DNA from: JAVKSL01 sp039583695
GTDB taxonomy: Bacteria; Actinomycetota; Acidimicrobiia; Acidimicrobiales; JAJPHD01
NCBI GenBank assembly: GCA_039583695.1
Contig: JAVKSL010000021.1
Coordinates: 1 to 36,886 of the forward strand
Reading direction: 5' to 3'
Length of the DNA: 36,886 bases
A program made the translations under genes and the position numbers. Numbering within the stretch: position 1 is the first letter of the stretch; each line of letters starts with the position of its first letter. Shown here one piece after another: positions 25,953 to 33,582 of the stretch. The notes under the pieces are model-generated. The model was not told the origin of the DNA. It did no database searches and was given only the letters and a program-made list of their open reading frames with translations.

Positions 25953-27434
25953 TCAGGCGCTGGTCCTCACCGGCTCGGGCACCGGCCGGTCCGGGCTTTT
26001 TGCTCGGCCTGCGCGGGTCGCCGAGCAAAGAGCCGCGATCACCATCAGACCAGCCGAAGCGTAGAACGCAGCCTGCAGACCATGGGTGAAGCCAACCGCT
26101 TCGGCTCCGTGCAGCGCAGTAGTGCCCACGAAGATGGCGAAGGCGAGGTGGCGAGAGATCGACTCCGAGGCTATGAGTATCGCCACCGCAAAGGAGAAGA
26201 CCATGCCGACGTTCGAGAATGTCCGCAGCATCCCCGAGGCAGTGCCGAACACGCCAGCTGGGGCGGCCTTCATCACAGAGGAGTTGTTGGATGGGAAGAA
26301 GAAGCCCGAGCCGATGCCGCTGAGGACGCTGGCCAGCACGACTATCGTCAACGAGCTGGTCACCCCGAGGCGCGAGTAGACCAGCAGGGCCACCACCTGA
26401 AGCCCGAGCCCGGCCGTGGCCGGGATCACCGAGCCAACCCGGTCGGTCAGGCGCCCGGCGAGAGGGCCAGCGACGCCTCCCAGCACGTAGCCCGGGACCA
26501 GCAGCAACGAAGCATGCAGCGGGCTCAGGCCCCGTACCCCCTGCAGGTACATGATCACCAGGAACAAGACTGCAAAGTTGGCCAGGGCCTGGAAGAACGC
26601 TGCCAGCAGTGCCGGGGTGAGGGTGGGCACCCGGAACAAGGACAGTGACACCATTGGCTCGGCCTGAGAGCGCTCGACCAGCGAGAAGACCCCCAGCAAG
26701 ACGATCCCCAGGCCCAGCGCGCTGATCACGAGCGCGGTGGGCGGAGAGGAGGCCAGCTCGGTTATCCCCCACAACAAGCCGAACAGCCCGGCGCCGAGCG
26801 TCGCCATGCCGGCCAGGTCCAGCCGGCGGGTCACACGGGACCCGCTGTCGCGCAGCACCCGCAGGGCAAGCGCCAGGGCTGCCCCGCCAATGGGCACGTT
26901 GATCCAAAAGATCCACCTCCACGACAGCTCGGTGACAATCACTCCACCGAGCACGATCCCGATCACTGCCCCCAGGCTCCAGCCCACCGACGTGTACCCG
27001 TAAGCCCTTCCCCGGCGCTGCGCTGGGAAGGTGTCCGCGATGACCGCGCCGCTGTTGGCGGTTATGAGCGCTCCACCGACACCTTGCAGGAGGCGGAAGG
27101 CCACTATCGAAGCCTCGTTCCACGAGAGGGCGCAGAGCAGGGATCCGACGATGAACACGCCGAAGCCGGTCTCGTACATGCGCACCCGGCCGTACATGTC
27201 GCCCAGGCGGCCCACCTGGGTGGCCAGCAAGGTGATGACCAGCAGGTAGCCGATGATGACCCAGATGACCGACGCCAGACCGACGTGCAGAGCTCGCTGG
27301 ATCTCCGGCAGGGCCAGGATGACGATCGTCGTGTCGACCGCAGTGATGAGCACGCCAGTGACGATGACCACCAGGGCCAGGCCAGAGCGGTCCGGGCGCT
27401 GCGCCAACCAACGTAGCCCTGGGCTAGCGGACAA
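25953..27434 (-). CDS. MFS drug-efflux-type transporter (DHA2, EmrB/QacA-like)
   Basis: The 493-residue protein has about 14 hydrophobic segments by eye, the DHA2 count. It has the TM1 motif VDTTIVILALP, the loop 2-3 motif A GRLGDMYGRVRMY and a motif-C-like GWSLGAVIGIVLGG in TM5. Such proteins export drugs or metabolites in exchange for protons. The start is TTG 27434, overlapping the stop of a short upstream frame (27424) by 11 nt; no strong Shine-Dalgarno is visible. An earlier in-frame start is not available because of nearby stops. Substrate unknown. Confidence 0.9.
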   Translation of the reverse strand: MSASPGLRWLAQRPDRSGLALVVIVTGVLITAVDTTIVILALPEIQRALHVGLASVIWVIIGYLLVITLLATQVGRLGDMYGRVRMYETGFGVFIVGSLLCALSWNEASIVAFRLLQGVGGALITANSGAVIADTFPAQRRGRAYGYTSVGWSLGAVIGIVLGGVIVTELSWRWIFWINVPIGGAALALALRVLRDSGSRVTRRLDLAGMATLGAGLFGLLWGITELASSPPTALVISALGLGIVLLGVFSLVERSQAEPMVSLSLFRVPTLTPALLAAFFQALANFAVLFLVIMYLQGVRGLSPLHASLLLVPGYVLGGVAGPLAGRLTDRVGSVIPATAGLGLQVVALLVYSRLGVTSSLTIVVLASVLSGIGSGFFFPSNNSSVMKAAPAGVFGTASGMLRTFSNVGMVFSFAVAILIASESISRHLAFAIFVGTTALHGAEAVGFTHGLQAAFYASAGLMVIAALCSATRAGRAKSPDRPVPEPVRTSA

Positions 27435-27618
27435 GCTCGGAGGGAACCACCCGGACCGGGAAGGGATAGTGGGCGTGCGCCGGGCTCACGACGAGCATCC
27501 CATCTATGACCTCCCACCTGCGCCCGTCCCAGGCGACGTCGTCCAGGTCCGAGGCCACAAACGGGCGTTGCGGGACCGGGAGGGACACCACCCGGGGAGT
27601 GAGCGTGGCACCCGACAC
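27424..27618 (-). pseudogene. Uma2-family (DUF820) endonuclease fragment
   Basis: A 64-codon frame begins at GTG 27618, five nt after the gatB stop. It contains VASDLDDVAWDGRRWEVIDG followed by MLVVSPAHAHY, the N-terminal signature of Uma2 proteins (normally about 190 residues with a PD-(D/E)XK core). The frame stops at 27424 before any catalytic residue. No remainder of the domain is found in the other frames, which are occupied by the MFS gene. It is best seen as a truncated remnant, although it could still serve to couple translation into the MFS gene that overlaps its stop. Confidence 0.6.
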
Positions 27619-27623
27619 GAGGC

Positions 27624-29093
27624 TCAGCTTACCAAGGAGGCTCGCCTGGCTCTCAGGAGCGCCGTAACCGCCTTGCCGTCCGCCCGGCCGCTGGTCGAGC
27701 GCATCACCGCTCCCACGAAAAGCCCAGCCACCTTGTCCTCCCCGGCCAGGTAGCGATCCCACTGCTCGGGGTTTGCGGCGATGGCCGCATCCAGGGCGGC
27801 GGCGAGGGCGGCGGCCGCCAGGCCCTCGAAACCGCGGCGACGAGCGATCTCGGCAGGGTCGCCGCCAGCCTCCAGCATCTCGGCCAGGACAGCTTTGGCC
27901 TGGGTGGCGCTCAGGGTGGCAGACATGGCGACGAGGCCGACGAACCCAGCGGGGTCCAGCGAACGGGCCGCGCTCGGATTGGCCGCGAGCTCGTTGGCCG
28001 CCAGGTTGAGCGCTCGCCGGGGGTCCGCCCCGGCGGCGGCGGCGCCCAGCACAAGCTCCTCGAGACCGAGCTCGACCACCGTCGCCACCCTGCCCGCCAG
28101 GGCAGGGTCGTCGAGGCCGTCCAGGCCCCTCAGCCGGGCGCGACGCTCGGCGGGCATCGGCGGCAGGGATGCGGAGACCGTCGCCACCCACTCCGGCGAC
28201 GGCGCCAAGGGGACCAGGTCGGGCTCGGGGAAGTAGCGGTAGTCGTAGGCTTCTTCCTTGGAGCGGAGCGGGTGCGTGCAAGCCGTGGCCTCGTCCCAGT
28301 GACGGGTCTCCTGGACCACCCGGCCCCCTGACTCCAACAGCTCCACTTGGCGCGCCGCCTCGAAGTCGATGGCGTGGCCCAGCGAGCGCAGGGAGTTGAG
28401 GTTCTTTACCTCGCACCGGGTGCCGTAGGGATCGGTGCCGGCCCGGCGGACCGAGACGTTGGCGTCGACCCGGACCGAGCCCTCCTCCATCTTCCCGTCA
28501 GACGCCCCGGTCGCCATCAGGATGCCCCGCAGCTCGTTCACGTAGGATCGGGCCTGGGCGGCGGAGCGGATGTCGGGGGCGCTGACGATCTCCACCAGCG
28601 GCACGCCAGCGCGGTTGTAGTCGACCAGCGAATACAGCGCGTCGTAGATCCTGCCACCACCGCCCACGTGGGTGGACTTGCCGGTGTCCTCCTCCATGTG
28701 GGCGCGCTCGATCCCCACCCGGCTCCCGTCGACCAGCTCCAGCCAACCCCCGACATTGATCGGTGCGTCGTACTGGCTGATCTGGTAGTCCTTGGGCATG
28801 TCCGGATAGAAGTAGTTCTTGCGGTGAAAGATCGACGGGCGAACCTCGCAGTGAAGCGCCACTCCGATGCGGACCGCCAGCTCGACGGCCATCTTGTTGA
28901 GCACTGGGAGCGAGCCCGGCAGGCCCAGGCAGACCGGGCAGACGTTGGTGTTCGGCTCGTCTCCGAAGGCCGCGCGACACGAGCAGAACATCTTGGTGGC
29001 GGTTCGCAGCTCGCAGTGGACCTCGAGGCCAACCACGGTCTGCCAACGCTCGGGGGTAGGAGGGCACAGGTCTCGGGGCGCATTGATGCTCAT
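27624..29093 (-). CDS. gatB: Asp-tRNA(Asn)/Glu-tRNA(Gln) amidotransferase subunit B
   Basis: GatB activates the side chain of misacylated Asp- or Glu-tRNA and receives ammonia from GatA, giving Asn- or Gln-tRNA. The 489-residue protein has GLEVHCEL (22-29), zinc ligands C37, C39, C52 and C55 (the last in NVCPVCLG) and the kinase-like core. The Yqey-like helical tail that contacts tRNA is present. The start is ATG 29093, three nt after the gatA stop (29097), so the two are coupled. Full length and intact. Confidence 0.97.
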   Translation of the reverse strand: MSINAPRDLCPPTPERWQTVVGLEVHCELRTATKMFCSCRAAFGDEPNTNVCPVCLGLPGSLPVLNKMAVELAVRIGVALHCEVRPSIFHRKNYFYPDMPKDYQISQYDAPINVGGWLELVDGSRVGIERAHMEEDTGKSTHVGGGGRIYDALYSLVDYNRAGVPLVEIVSAPDIRSAAQARSYVNELRGILMATGASDGKMEEGSVRVDANVSVRRAGTDPYGTRCEVKNLNSLRSLGHAIDFEAARQVELLESGGRVVQETRHWDEATACTHPLRSKEEAYDYRYFPEPDLVPLAPSPEWVATVSASLPPMPAERRARLRGLDGLDDPALAGRVATVVELGLEELVLGAAAAGADPRRALNLAANELAANPSAARSLDPAGFVGLVAMSATLSATQAKAVLAEMLEAGGDPAEIARRRGFEGLAAAALAAALDAAIAANPEQWDRYLAGEDKVAGLFVGAVMRSTSGRADGKAVTALLRARRASLVS

Positions 29094-29096
29094 TTC

Positions 29097-30560
29097 TTAA
29101 AGAGACCTTTCGAGCGCGGCGGCCACCCGGAACATGACCGGCTCACCGAGCGCCGGTGCCAGGACCTGCACCCCCACCGGGAGGCCGTCGTCGCCAGCGC
29201 CGTAGGGCACGCTCATCGCCGGGTGGCCCGCCAGGTTGGAGGGAATGGTGCAGATGTCGCAGCAGTACATGGTCCACGGGTCGGCGACCTTGGCGCCGAT
29301 CCGAAAGGCGGTGGTCGGCGTGGTGGGGGCGATCAGGGCGTCGAAGTGACGGTAGGCGGCGGCGAAGGAGTCGATGATCAGGGTTCGCACCCGCTGGGCC
29401 TGGCCGTAGTAGGCGTCGTAGTACCCGGCCGAGAGGGCGAAGGTGCCCAGCATGATCCGGCGCTTGACCTCGGGGCCGAAGCCCGCGGCCCTGGTGGCCC
29501 CGTACATGGCCCCGATGTCGGCGGCTTGCTCGGGCTGGCCGCGACCGGCCGGGTCGCGCGGTGGCCCGTCGACCCGCAGACCGTAGCGTACGCCGTCGTA
29601 GCGGGCCAGGTTGGACGAGGCCTCGGCCGGGGCCAACAGGTAGTAGGCGGCGAGGCCGTGGATCGCAGCCGGGACGGAGGCCTCCTCGACCTTGGCTCCG
29701 GCGTCAGTCAGGGCCTCGGCTGCAGCGAAGAGCCGGGCGGCCACATCGCTGGCGATGCCCTCGGCACCCGCGAGCTCGGTTATGACACCGATGCGCAGGC
29801 CCTCGACTCCCTGGAGGAGACAGCTTTGAAGGTCGGGAGGCGGGCAGTCAACGCAGGTGGAGTCGGCCGGGTCACCTCCGGCGATCACCTCAAGCAGCGC
29901 CGCGGCGTCGGCTACGGTGGCCGCGAACGGCCCGATCTGGTCCAGCGAGCTGGCGAAGGCGATCAGGCCGTAGCGCGAGACCAGCCCGTAGGTCGGCTTG
30001 ACCCCGACCACTCCGCACAGCGCCGCAGGTTGGCGGATCGAGCCACCAGTATCCGAGCCGAGCGCCAGCGGGACGAAACCCGCCGCCACCGCCGCTGCGC
30101 TGCCGCCGCTGGAGCCACCCGGCACCCGGGTCAGGTCGTGGGGATTGTGAGTCGGGCCGAACGCCGAGCTCTCTGTCGACGAACCCATGGCGAACTCGTC
30201 CAGGTTGGTCTTGCCCAGCGGAATTGCCCCGGCGGCGATGACCCGCTCGACAACCGTCGCGCTGTAAGGGGGGCACCAGCCCTCCAGGATGCGCGAGGAT
30301 GCAGTTGTCCCGACGCCCCTGGTGCACAGGTTGTCCTTGAGGGCGATGGGGACGCCGGCCAGAGGACCGGGGTCGCCGCCCGCTTTGACCAGGTTGTCGA
30401 TTCGATCGGCCGCTGCTCGGGCCCAGTCGGTGGTGACCAGGTTGAAGGCGTGGATCTCCGGCTCTCTGACCTCGATGCGGGACAGGTGCTCGTCGAGGAC
30501 CTCTCTGGCAGAGCGCCGCCCCGAGCGCACCTCGACAGCGATGTCCAGGGCCGTGTCCAC
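29097..30560 (-). CDS. gatA: Asp-tRNA(Asn)/Glu-tRNA(Gln) amidotransferase subunit A
   Basis: GatA is the amidase that releases ammonia from glutamine for GatB. The 487-residue protein has the Ser-cisSer-Lys triad: K75 (ALKDN), S150 (in GGSSGGS) and S174 (GSDTGGSIRQP). The start is GTG 30560. TACGAT (30573-30568) lies 7 nt upstream, so it probably heads a leaderless gatA-gatB message. In most Actinomycetota gatC sits directly before gatA; no GatC-like frame is present in the 450 bp upstream here. Confidence 0.97.
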   Translation of the reverse strand: MDTALDIAVEVRSGRRSAREVLDEHLSRIEVREPEIHAFNLVTTDWARAAADRIDNLVKAGGDPGPLAGVPIALKDNLCTRGVGTTASSRILEGWCPPYSATVVERVIAAGAIPLGKTNLDEFAMGSSTESSAFGPTHNPHDLTRVPGGSSGGSAAAVAAGFVPLALGSDTGGSIRQPAALCGVVGVKPTYGLVSRYGLIAFASSLDQIGPFAATVADAAALLEVIAGGDPADSTCVDCPPPDLQSCLLQGVEGLRIGVITELAGAEGIASDVAARLFAAAEALTDAGAKVEEASVPAAIHGLAAYYLLAPAEASSNLARYDGVRYGLRVDGPPRDPAGRGQPEQAADIGAMYGATRAAGFGPEVKRRIMLGTFALSAGYYDAYYGQAQRVRTLIIDSFAAAYRHFDALIAPTTPTTAFRIGAKVADPWTMYCCDICTIPSNLAGHPAMSVPYGAGDDGLPVGVQVLAPALGEPVMFRVAAALERSL

Positions 30561-30573
30561 CTGCGGGATCGTA
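30558..30573 (-). promoter_or_regulatory. Putative -10 box and leaderless start of gatA
   Basis: TACGAT is followed by seven nt (CCCGCAG) and the GTG start. The spacing equals that at the HIT and HTH genes. No good -35 is visible. Confidence 0.4.
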
Positions 30574-31016
30574 GCTGGTGGAGCCCCACCCTGCCGAGCG
30601 CTGAGCTAAGCTCGCCGTGGGCTGCGGCGTTGGTTGCGGCGTGGCGCTCCTTCGAACAAGGCGATACCCAAGCTTCCAGCCCACGCCTTCTACGGAGGTG
30701 CGCCGGGTCCAGCCGGCGATCCGCAGGGTGCCTCGGTGGACTCGCTGATGACAGAGCTGGAACCGGACCACCCCGCCCCTCGTACATCAACCCAGAGAGG
30801 CTCAGGACCCCCCCGCACCCCGGCCAACCCGCCACGGGACCCTCGACGGTCTGAGGCTCGCTCGCAAAGTGTAGAGGGTCGATGCCAGGACCCAGCTCTA
30901 CTACCTGACTTGCGCCTTGGCGCTAATATCGGGTCTGGGTTGAGTCCTCGCCATCCAGGCTGGCGCCCACGCCGTAGTGTTGAATAACCCAGGGGGCCGT
31001 GGAGGGCGCTGACCGG
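30561..31016. other. Divergent intergenic region, gatA / phosphoesterase-radical SAM operon
   Basis: No convincing gene is present in these 456 bp on either strand. The right half holds GCGCC-TT-GGCGC (30912-30923), a small hairpin or dyad directly abutting TAATAT (30924-30929), a likely -10 box for the plus-strand operon. A 5' leader of about 80 nt would follow. The left end holds the gatA start region. A GatC gene would be expected here from gene order but is absent. No tRNA or known riboswitch was recognised by eye. Confidence 0.5.
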
Positions 31017-32729
31017 ATGACCAAGATCGCGCTGTGTGGGGGAACGTACTCCAATCCCTATGCCCTTCGGGCCTTCGTGGCCGACGCACGAGCCCGGGGC
31101 GCCGAACGGCTGTTCTGCCTGGGCGACTTGGGCGGGACCGGTGCGGAGCCCGACGCCATCTGGCCCCTGCTGGTGGACAACGGGATCTGCTGCATCGCCG
31201 GTAACTACGACGTGGCCGTCGGGCGGGGGGACACCGACTGTGGATGCGGCTACGGGGATCGCTACGACAACGAGTTCGCCCAGGTCATGTACGACTACAC
31301 CCTGGAGCACACCAGTGCGGACTTCGCTGCGTGGATGCGGGAGCTTCCGACCGAGCGGCGGCTTCAAATCGACGGAGCGGAGATCCACCTGGTGCACGGG
31401 TCGACGCTGGCACTGAACGACTTTTGGTGGGAGTCACTTTCAGAGGAGGCACACGCCGAGCGGGTTGCGGCCAGCGGGGCCGATGTGATCTGCTGCACCC
31501 ACTCCGGGCTGCCCTGGCAGCGCCGCGTGGGCTCCACGCTCGTCGTGAACGTGGGGATCCTCGGGCGCCCGGCCAACGACGGGCGCCGGGAGGTGTGGTA
31601 CGCCCTGGTGGACATCTCGGCAGAGAACCAAGCCGGACAGGGACAGGACCCGGTTAGCCGGGTCACCGCTGAGCTGGTGCCCCTCGCCTACGACTGGGCC
31701 GCGCATGCCGCCTCGATGCGGAAGGCCGGCTTGCCGGAGGCCTTTGTTGACACAGTCGAGAGCGGCTGGTGGACAACCTGCCTGGAGGTGGTCCCGCCCC
31801 ACGAGCGCAGCAAGGGCCGCTACCAGCTGTACCGGGCCGGGCTACCGACCGACTTCGGCGCCGAGTCGGTTAGCTGGGCCGATGCCGCCCCGGTACTCGA
31901 CGATGGGCTGCCGGTGGTCCCACTGTTCGGCTCGGCGCTCTTCCCGGCCCGCTTGTGGTTGTACACCAACTTCAACTGCAACCTGGCCTGCTGGTACTGC
32001 TCGGTTGCCTCCTCGCCCCGAGCCAGGCGGCGCAGTCTCAGGCTGGAGCGCTTCTGCTCCCTGGTGGACGAAGCCGTTGCCGAGGGTTTTGAAGAGCTTT
32101 ATGTCACCGGCGGCGAGCCATTCCTGGAGCCAGACATCGTGGACATGCTCGACTACGCCAGTGACCGACTCCCGACGGTCGTGCTCACCAATGCCACGCT
32201 CTGGCGGGCCACACGCCTGGACCGCTTGCGCCGCCTCGCGACCAAGCGCGATCTGGTGTTGCAGACATCCATCGACGGCGCCCGGGCGGCCACCCACGAC
32301 GCCAACCGGGGCGCGGGATCCTGGGCGCAGGCGATGGGCGGGATCGCGGTGGCCACGGACCTGGGCCTGCCGATCCGGGTGGGCATGACCGAGACCGAGC
32401 ACAACCGCCACGAGGTGGACGAGCTGAGGGCGTTGCTGGCGGGTATCGGGATCGCCGGGTCGGATTTTGCGGTTCGCCCGCTGGTCCGACGGGGTCACTC
32501 AGACTCAGGGGTCGACATTGGTGAGACCAACACCGTTCCAGAGCTGACCGTCACCGCCGACGGCATCCACTGGCATCCGGCCGGCGCGGACCTCGACACC
32601 AGCCCGGACATGTGCCTGGCTCGCGGGCAGGTGCCCCTCGCCGAGGCCAAGCGGCTGGTGATCGAGCGGTTCCTGACGCTGCGCCAGCAAGACGGATCGC
32701 TGCCCGTGGTCTACAACTGCGCCATCTGA
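31017..32729 (+). CDS. Degenerate metallophosphoesterase-radical SAM fusion enzyme
   Basis: The protein is 570 residues. The N-terminal part (about 1-205) follows the calcineurin-like phosphoesterase pattern: GD 36-37, GNYD 62-65, HG 127-128, CTHSGLP 160-166 and VVNVG. The first metal motif D-x-H is replaced by G9-T-Y11 (GGTYSN). A linker of about 100 residues follows. The radical SAM domain (about 310-530) has C321-x3-C325-x2-C328 (CNLACWYC), GGEP 365-368 and SIDGARAATHD. No SPASM cysteine cluster is seen; only C-terminal single cysteines remain. The start is ATG 31017, with GGAGGG ten nt upstream; GTG 30999 is an alternative. It leads a coupled operon with a nucleoside phosphorylase and a transporter. 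The reaction is unknown. Confidence 0.88.
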   Translation: MTKIALCGGTYSNPYALRAFVADARARGAERLFCLGDLGGTGAEPDAIWPLLVDNGICCIAGNYDVAVGRGDTDCGCGYGDRYDNEFAQVMYDYTLEHTSADFAAWMRELPTERRLQIDGAEIHLVHGSTLALNDFWWESLSEEAHAERVAASGADVICCTHSGLPWQRRVGSTLVVNVGILGRPANDGRREVWYALVDISAENQAGQGQDPVSRVTAELVPLAYDWAAHAASMRKAGLPEAFVDTVESGWWTTCLEVVPPHERSKGRYQLYRAGLPTDFGAESVSWADAAPVLDDGLPVVPLFGSALFPARLWLYTNFNCNLACWYCSVASSPRARRRSLRLERFCSLVDEAVAEGFEELYVTGGEPFLEPDIVDMLDYASDRLPTVVLTNATLWRATRLDRLRRLATKRDLVLQTSIDGARAATHDANRGAGSWAQAMGGIAVATDLGLPIRVGMTETEHNRHEVDELRALLAGIGIAGSDFAVRPLVRRGHSDSGVDIGETNTVPELTVTADGIHWHPAGADLDTSPDMCLARGQVPLAEAKRLVIERFLTLRQQDGSLPVVYNCAI

Positions 32730-32736
32730 GGGACCG

Positions 32737-33582
32737 GTGGCGTTTCTTTCAGCTGCTGGCTGGCTCCGATGCCTGCAGCTCAGCGCCGGCGAGGTCCCCC
32801 AGCTGGTGGTCCTCGAGGGCACGTGGTGGGCGGCCGCCAAGGCACCAGAACGGTTGGGGAGGCTGGAGGGGGCACGTGAGCTGGCGCTACCGGGCATCCA
32901 CCACGGGTGGTACGGCGGGGTGCCGGTGGCCTTCTGCTTCGTCTACGGGGCAGCTCGGGCGGTGGAGCCGGTCCACATCTTCGGCGAGATCGGCTCGACC
33001 CCGACAGTGGTCCTGATCGGAAGCTGCGGGGGGATCGCTCCCCTGGTGCGTACGGGCGACGTAGTCCTGCCCGAGCAGGCGGTCATCGAGGAGTCGGCAT
33101 CGCAGCATTACCCGCCGCCCGGCTGGACTGCGTCTGGCGACGCCGGACTCAGCGACGCCGGACTCAGCGACGCCGGACTCAGCGACGCCGGACTCAGCGG
33201 GCACGCGACCGGCGATGCCGGCCTCCTCGACCGGGCGGGCGCGGCCCTGGGCCGCCAGGGCATCACCGTCCACCGGGGTACCACCGTCACCACCTCGGCC
33301 CTGCTCACCCAGCATCGTGCACAAGTCTCGGCTTGGGCAAGCGCCGGGCGCCTAGCGGTCGACATGGAGACCTCGGCCGTCTACTCGGCCGCAGCCCACT
33401 TCGGGATGAATGCCGCAGCACTGCTTTACTGCTGGGACGAGCTCTCGCGGGGGCGCTCTTGGCTCGATATATTCGCGCCCGCGGAAGTCGCCGCTCAGCT
33501 TGCAGCTGACCAAGCCACCTACACCACCGCCCTGGAGATCGGGTGCGGGATCGACCACAAGGAGACCAAGGCATGGAACTGA
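32737..33582 (+). CDS. Nucleoside phosphorylase (uridine phosphorylase-like)
   Basis: This 281-residue member of the PNP/UDP phosphorylase superfamily has the phosphate-loop-like IGSCGG (94-99), GDVVLPEQAVIEESASQHYPP (107-127), close to uridine phosphorylase, and the nucleoside-ribose motif DMETSAVYSAA (209-219). It should split a nucleoside, or a modified one, into base and sugar phosphate, or hydrolyse it. A tandem repeat (DAGLS four times, about residues 135-154) is inserted in the loop after the substrate segment. The start is GTG 32737, seven nt after the upstream stop. Its end overlaps the MFS start by 10 nt. Base specificity cannot be told. Confidence 0.88.
   Translation: MAFLSAAGWLRCLQLSAGEVPQLVVLEGTWWAAAKAPERLGRLEGARELALPGIHHGWYGGVPVAFCFVYGAARAVEPVHIFGEIGSTPTVVLIGSCGGIAPLVRTGDVVLPEQAVIEESASQHYPPPGWTASGDAGLSDAGLSDAGLSDAGLSGHATGDAGLLDRAGAALGRQGITVHRGTTVTTSALLTQHRAQVSAWASAGRLAVDMETSAVYSAAAHFGMNAAALLYCWDELSRGRSWLDIFAPAEVAAQLAADQATYTTALEIGCGIDHKETKAWN
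33139..33198 (+). repeat. 15-bp tandem repeat, four perfect copies
   Basis: GACGCCGGACTCAGC is repeated four times without change at 33139-33153, 33154-33168, 33169-33183 and 33184-33198. It is in frame within the nucleoside phosphorylase gene and encodes DAGLS units. Perfect copies suggest recent expansion and possible length variation between strains. Confidence 0.95.

Noticed and set aside
28347..30854. An 835-codon plus-strand open frame opposite gatB and gatA
   Set aside because: It lies antisense to two complete, recognisable genes and has biased composition; high GC content makes such shadow frames common.
31960..32729. Radical SAM domain as a viperin-type antiviral enzyme
   Set aside because: The cysteine motif surroundings (CNLACWYCS, VTGGEPFLEP, SIDGARAATHD) fit MoaA/PqqE-like enzymes rather than the viperin signature, and no nucleotide kinase is adjacent.
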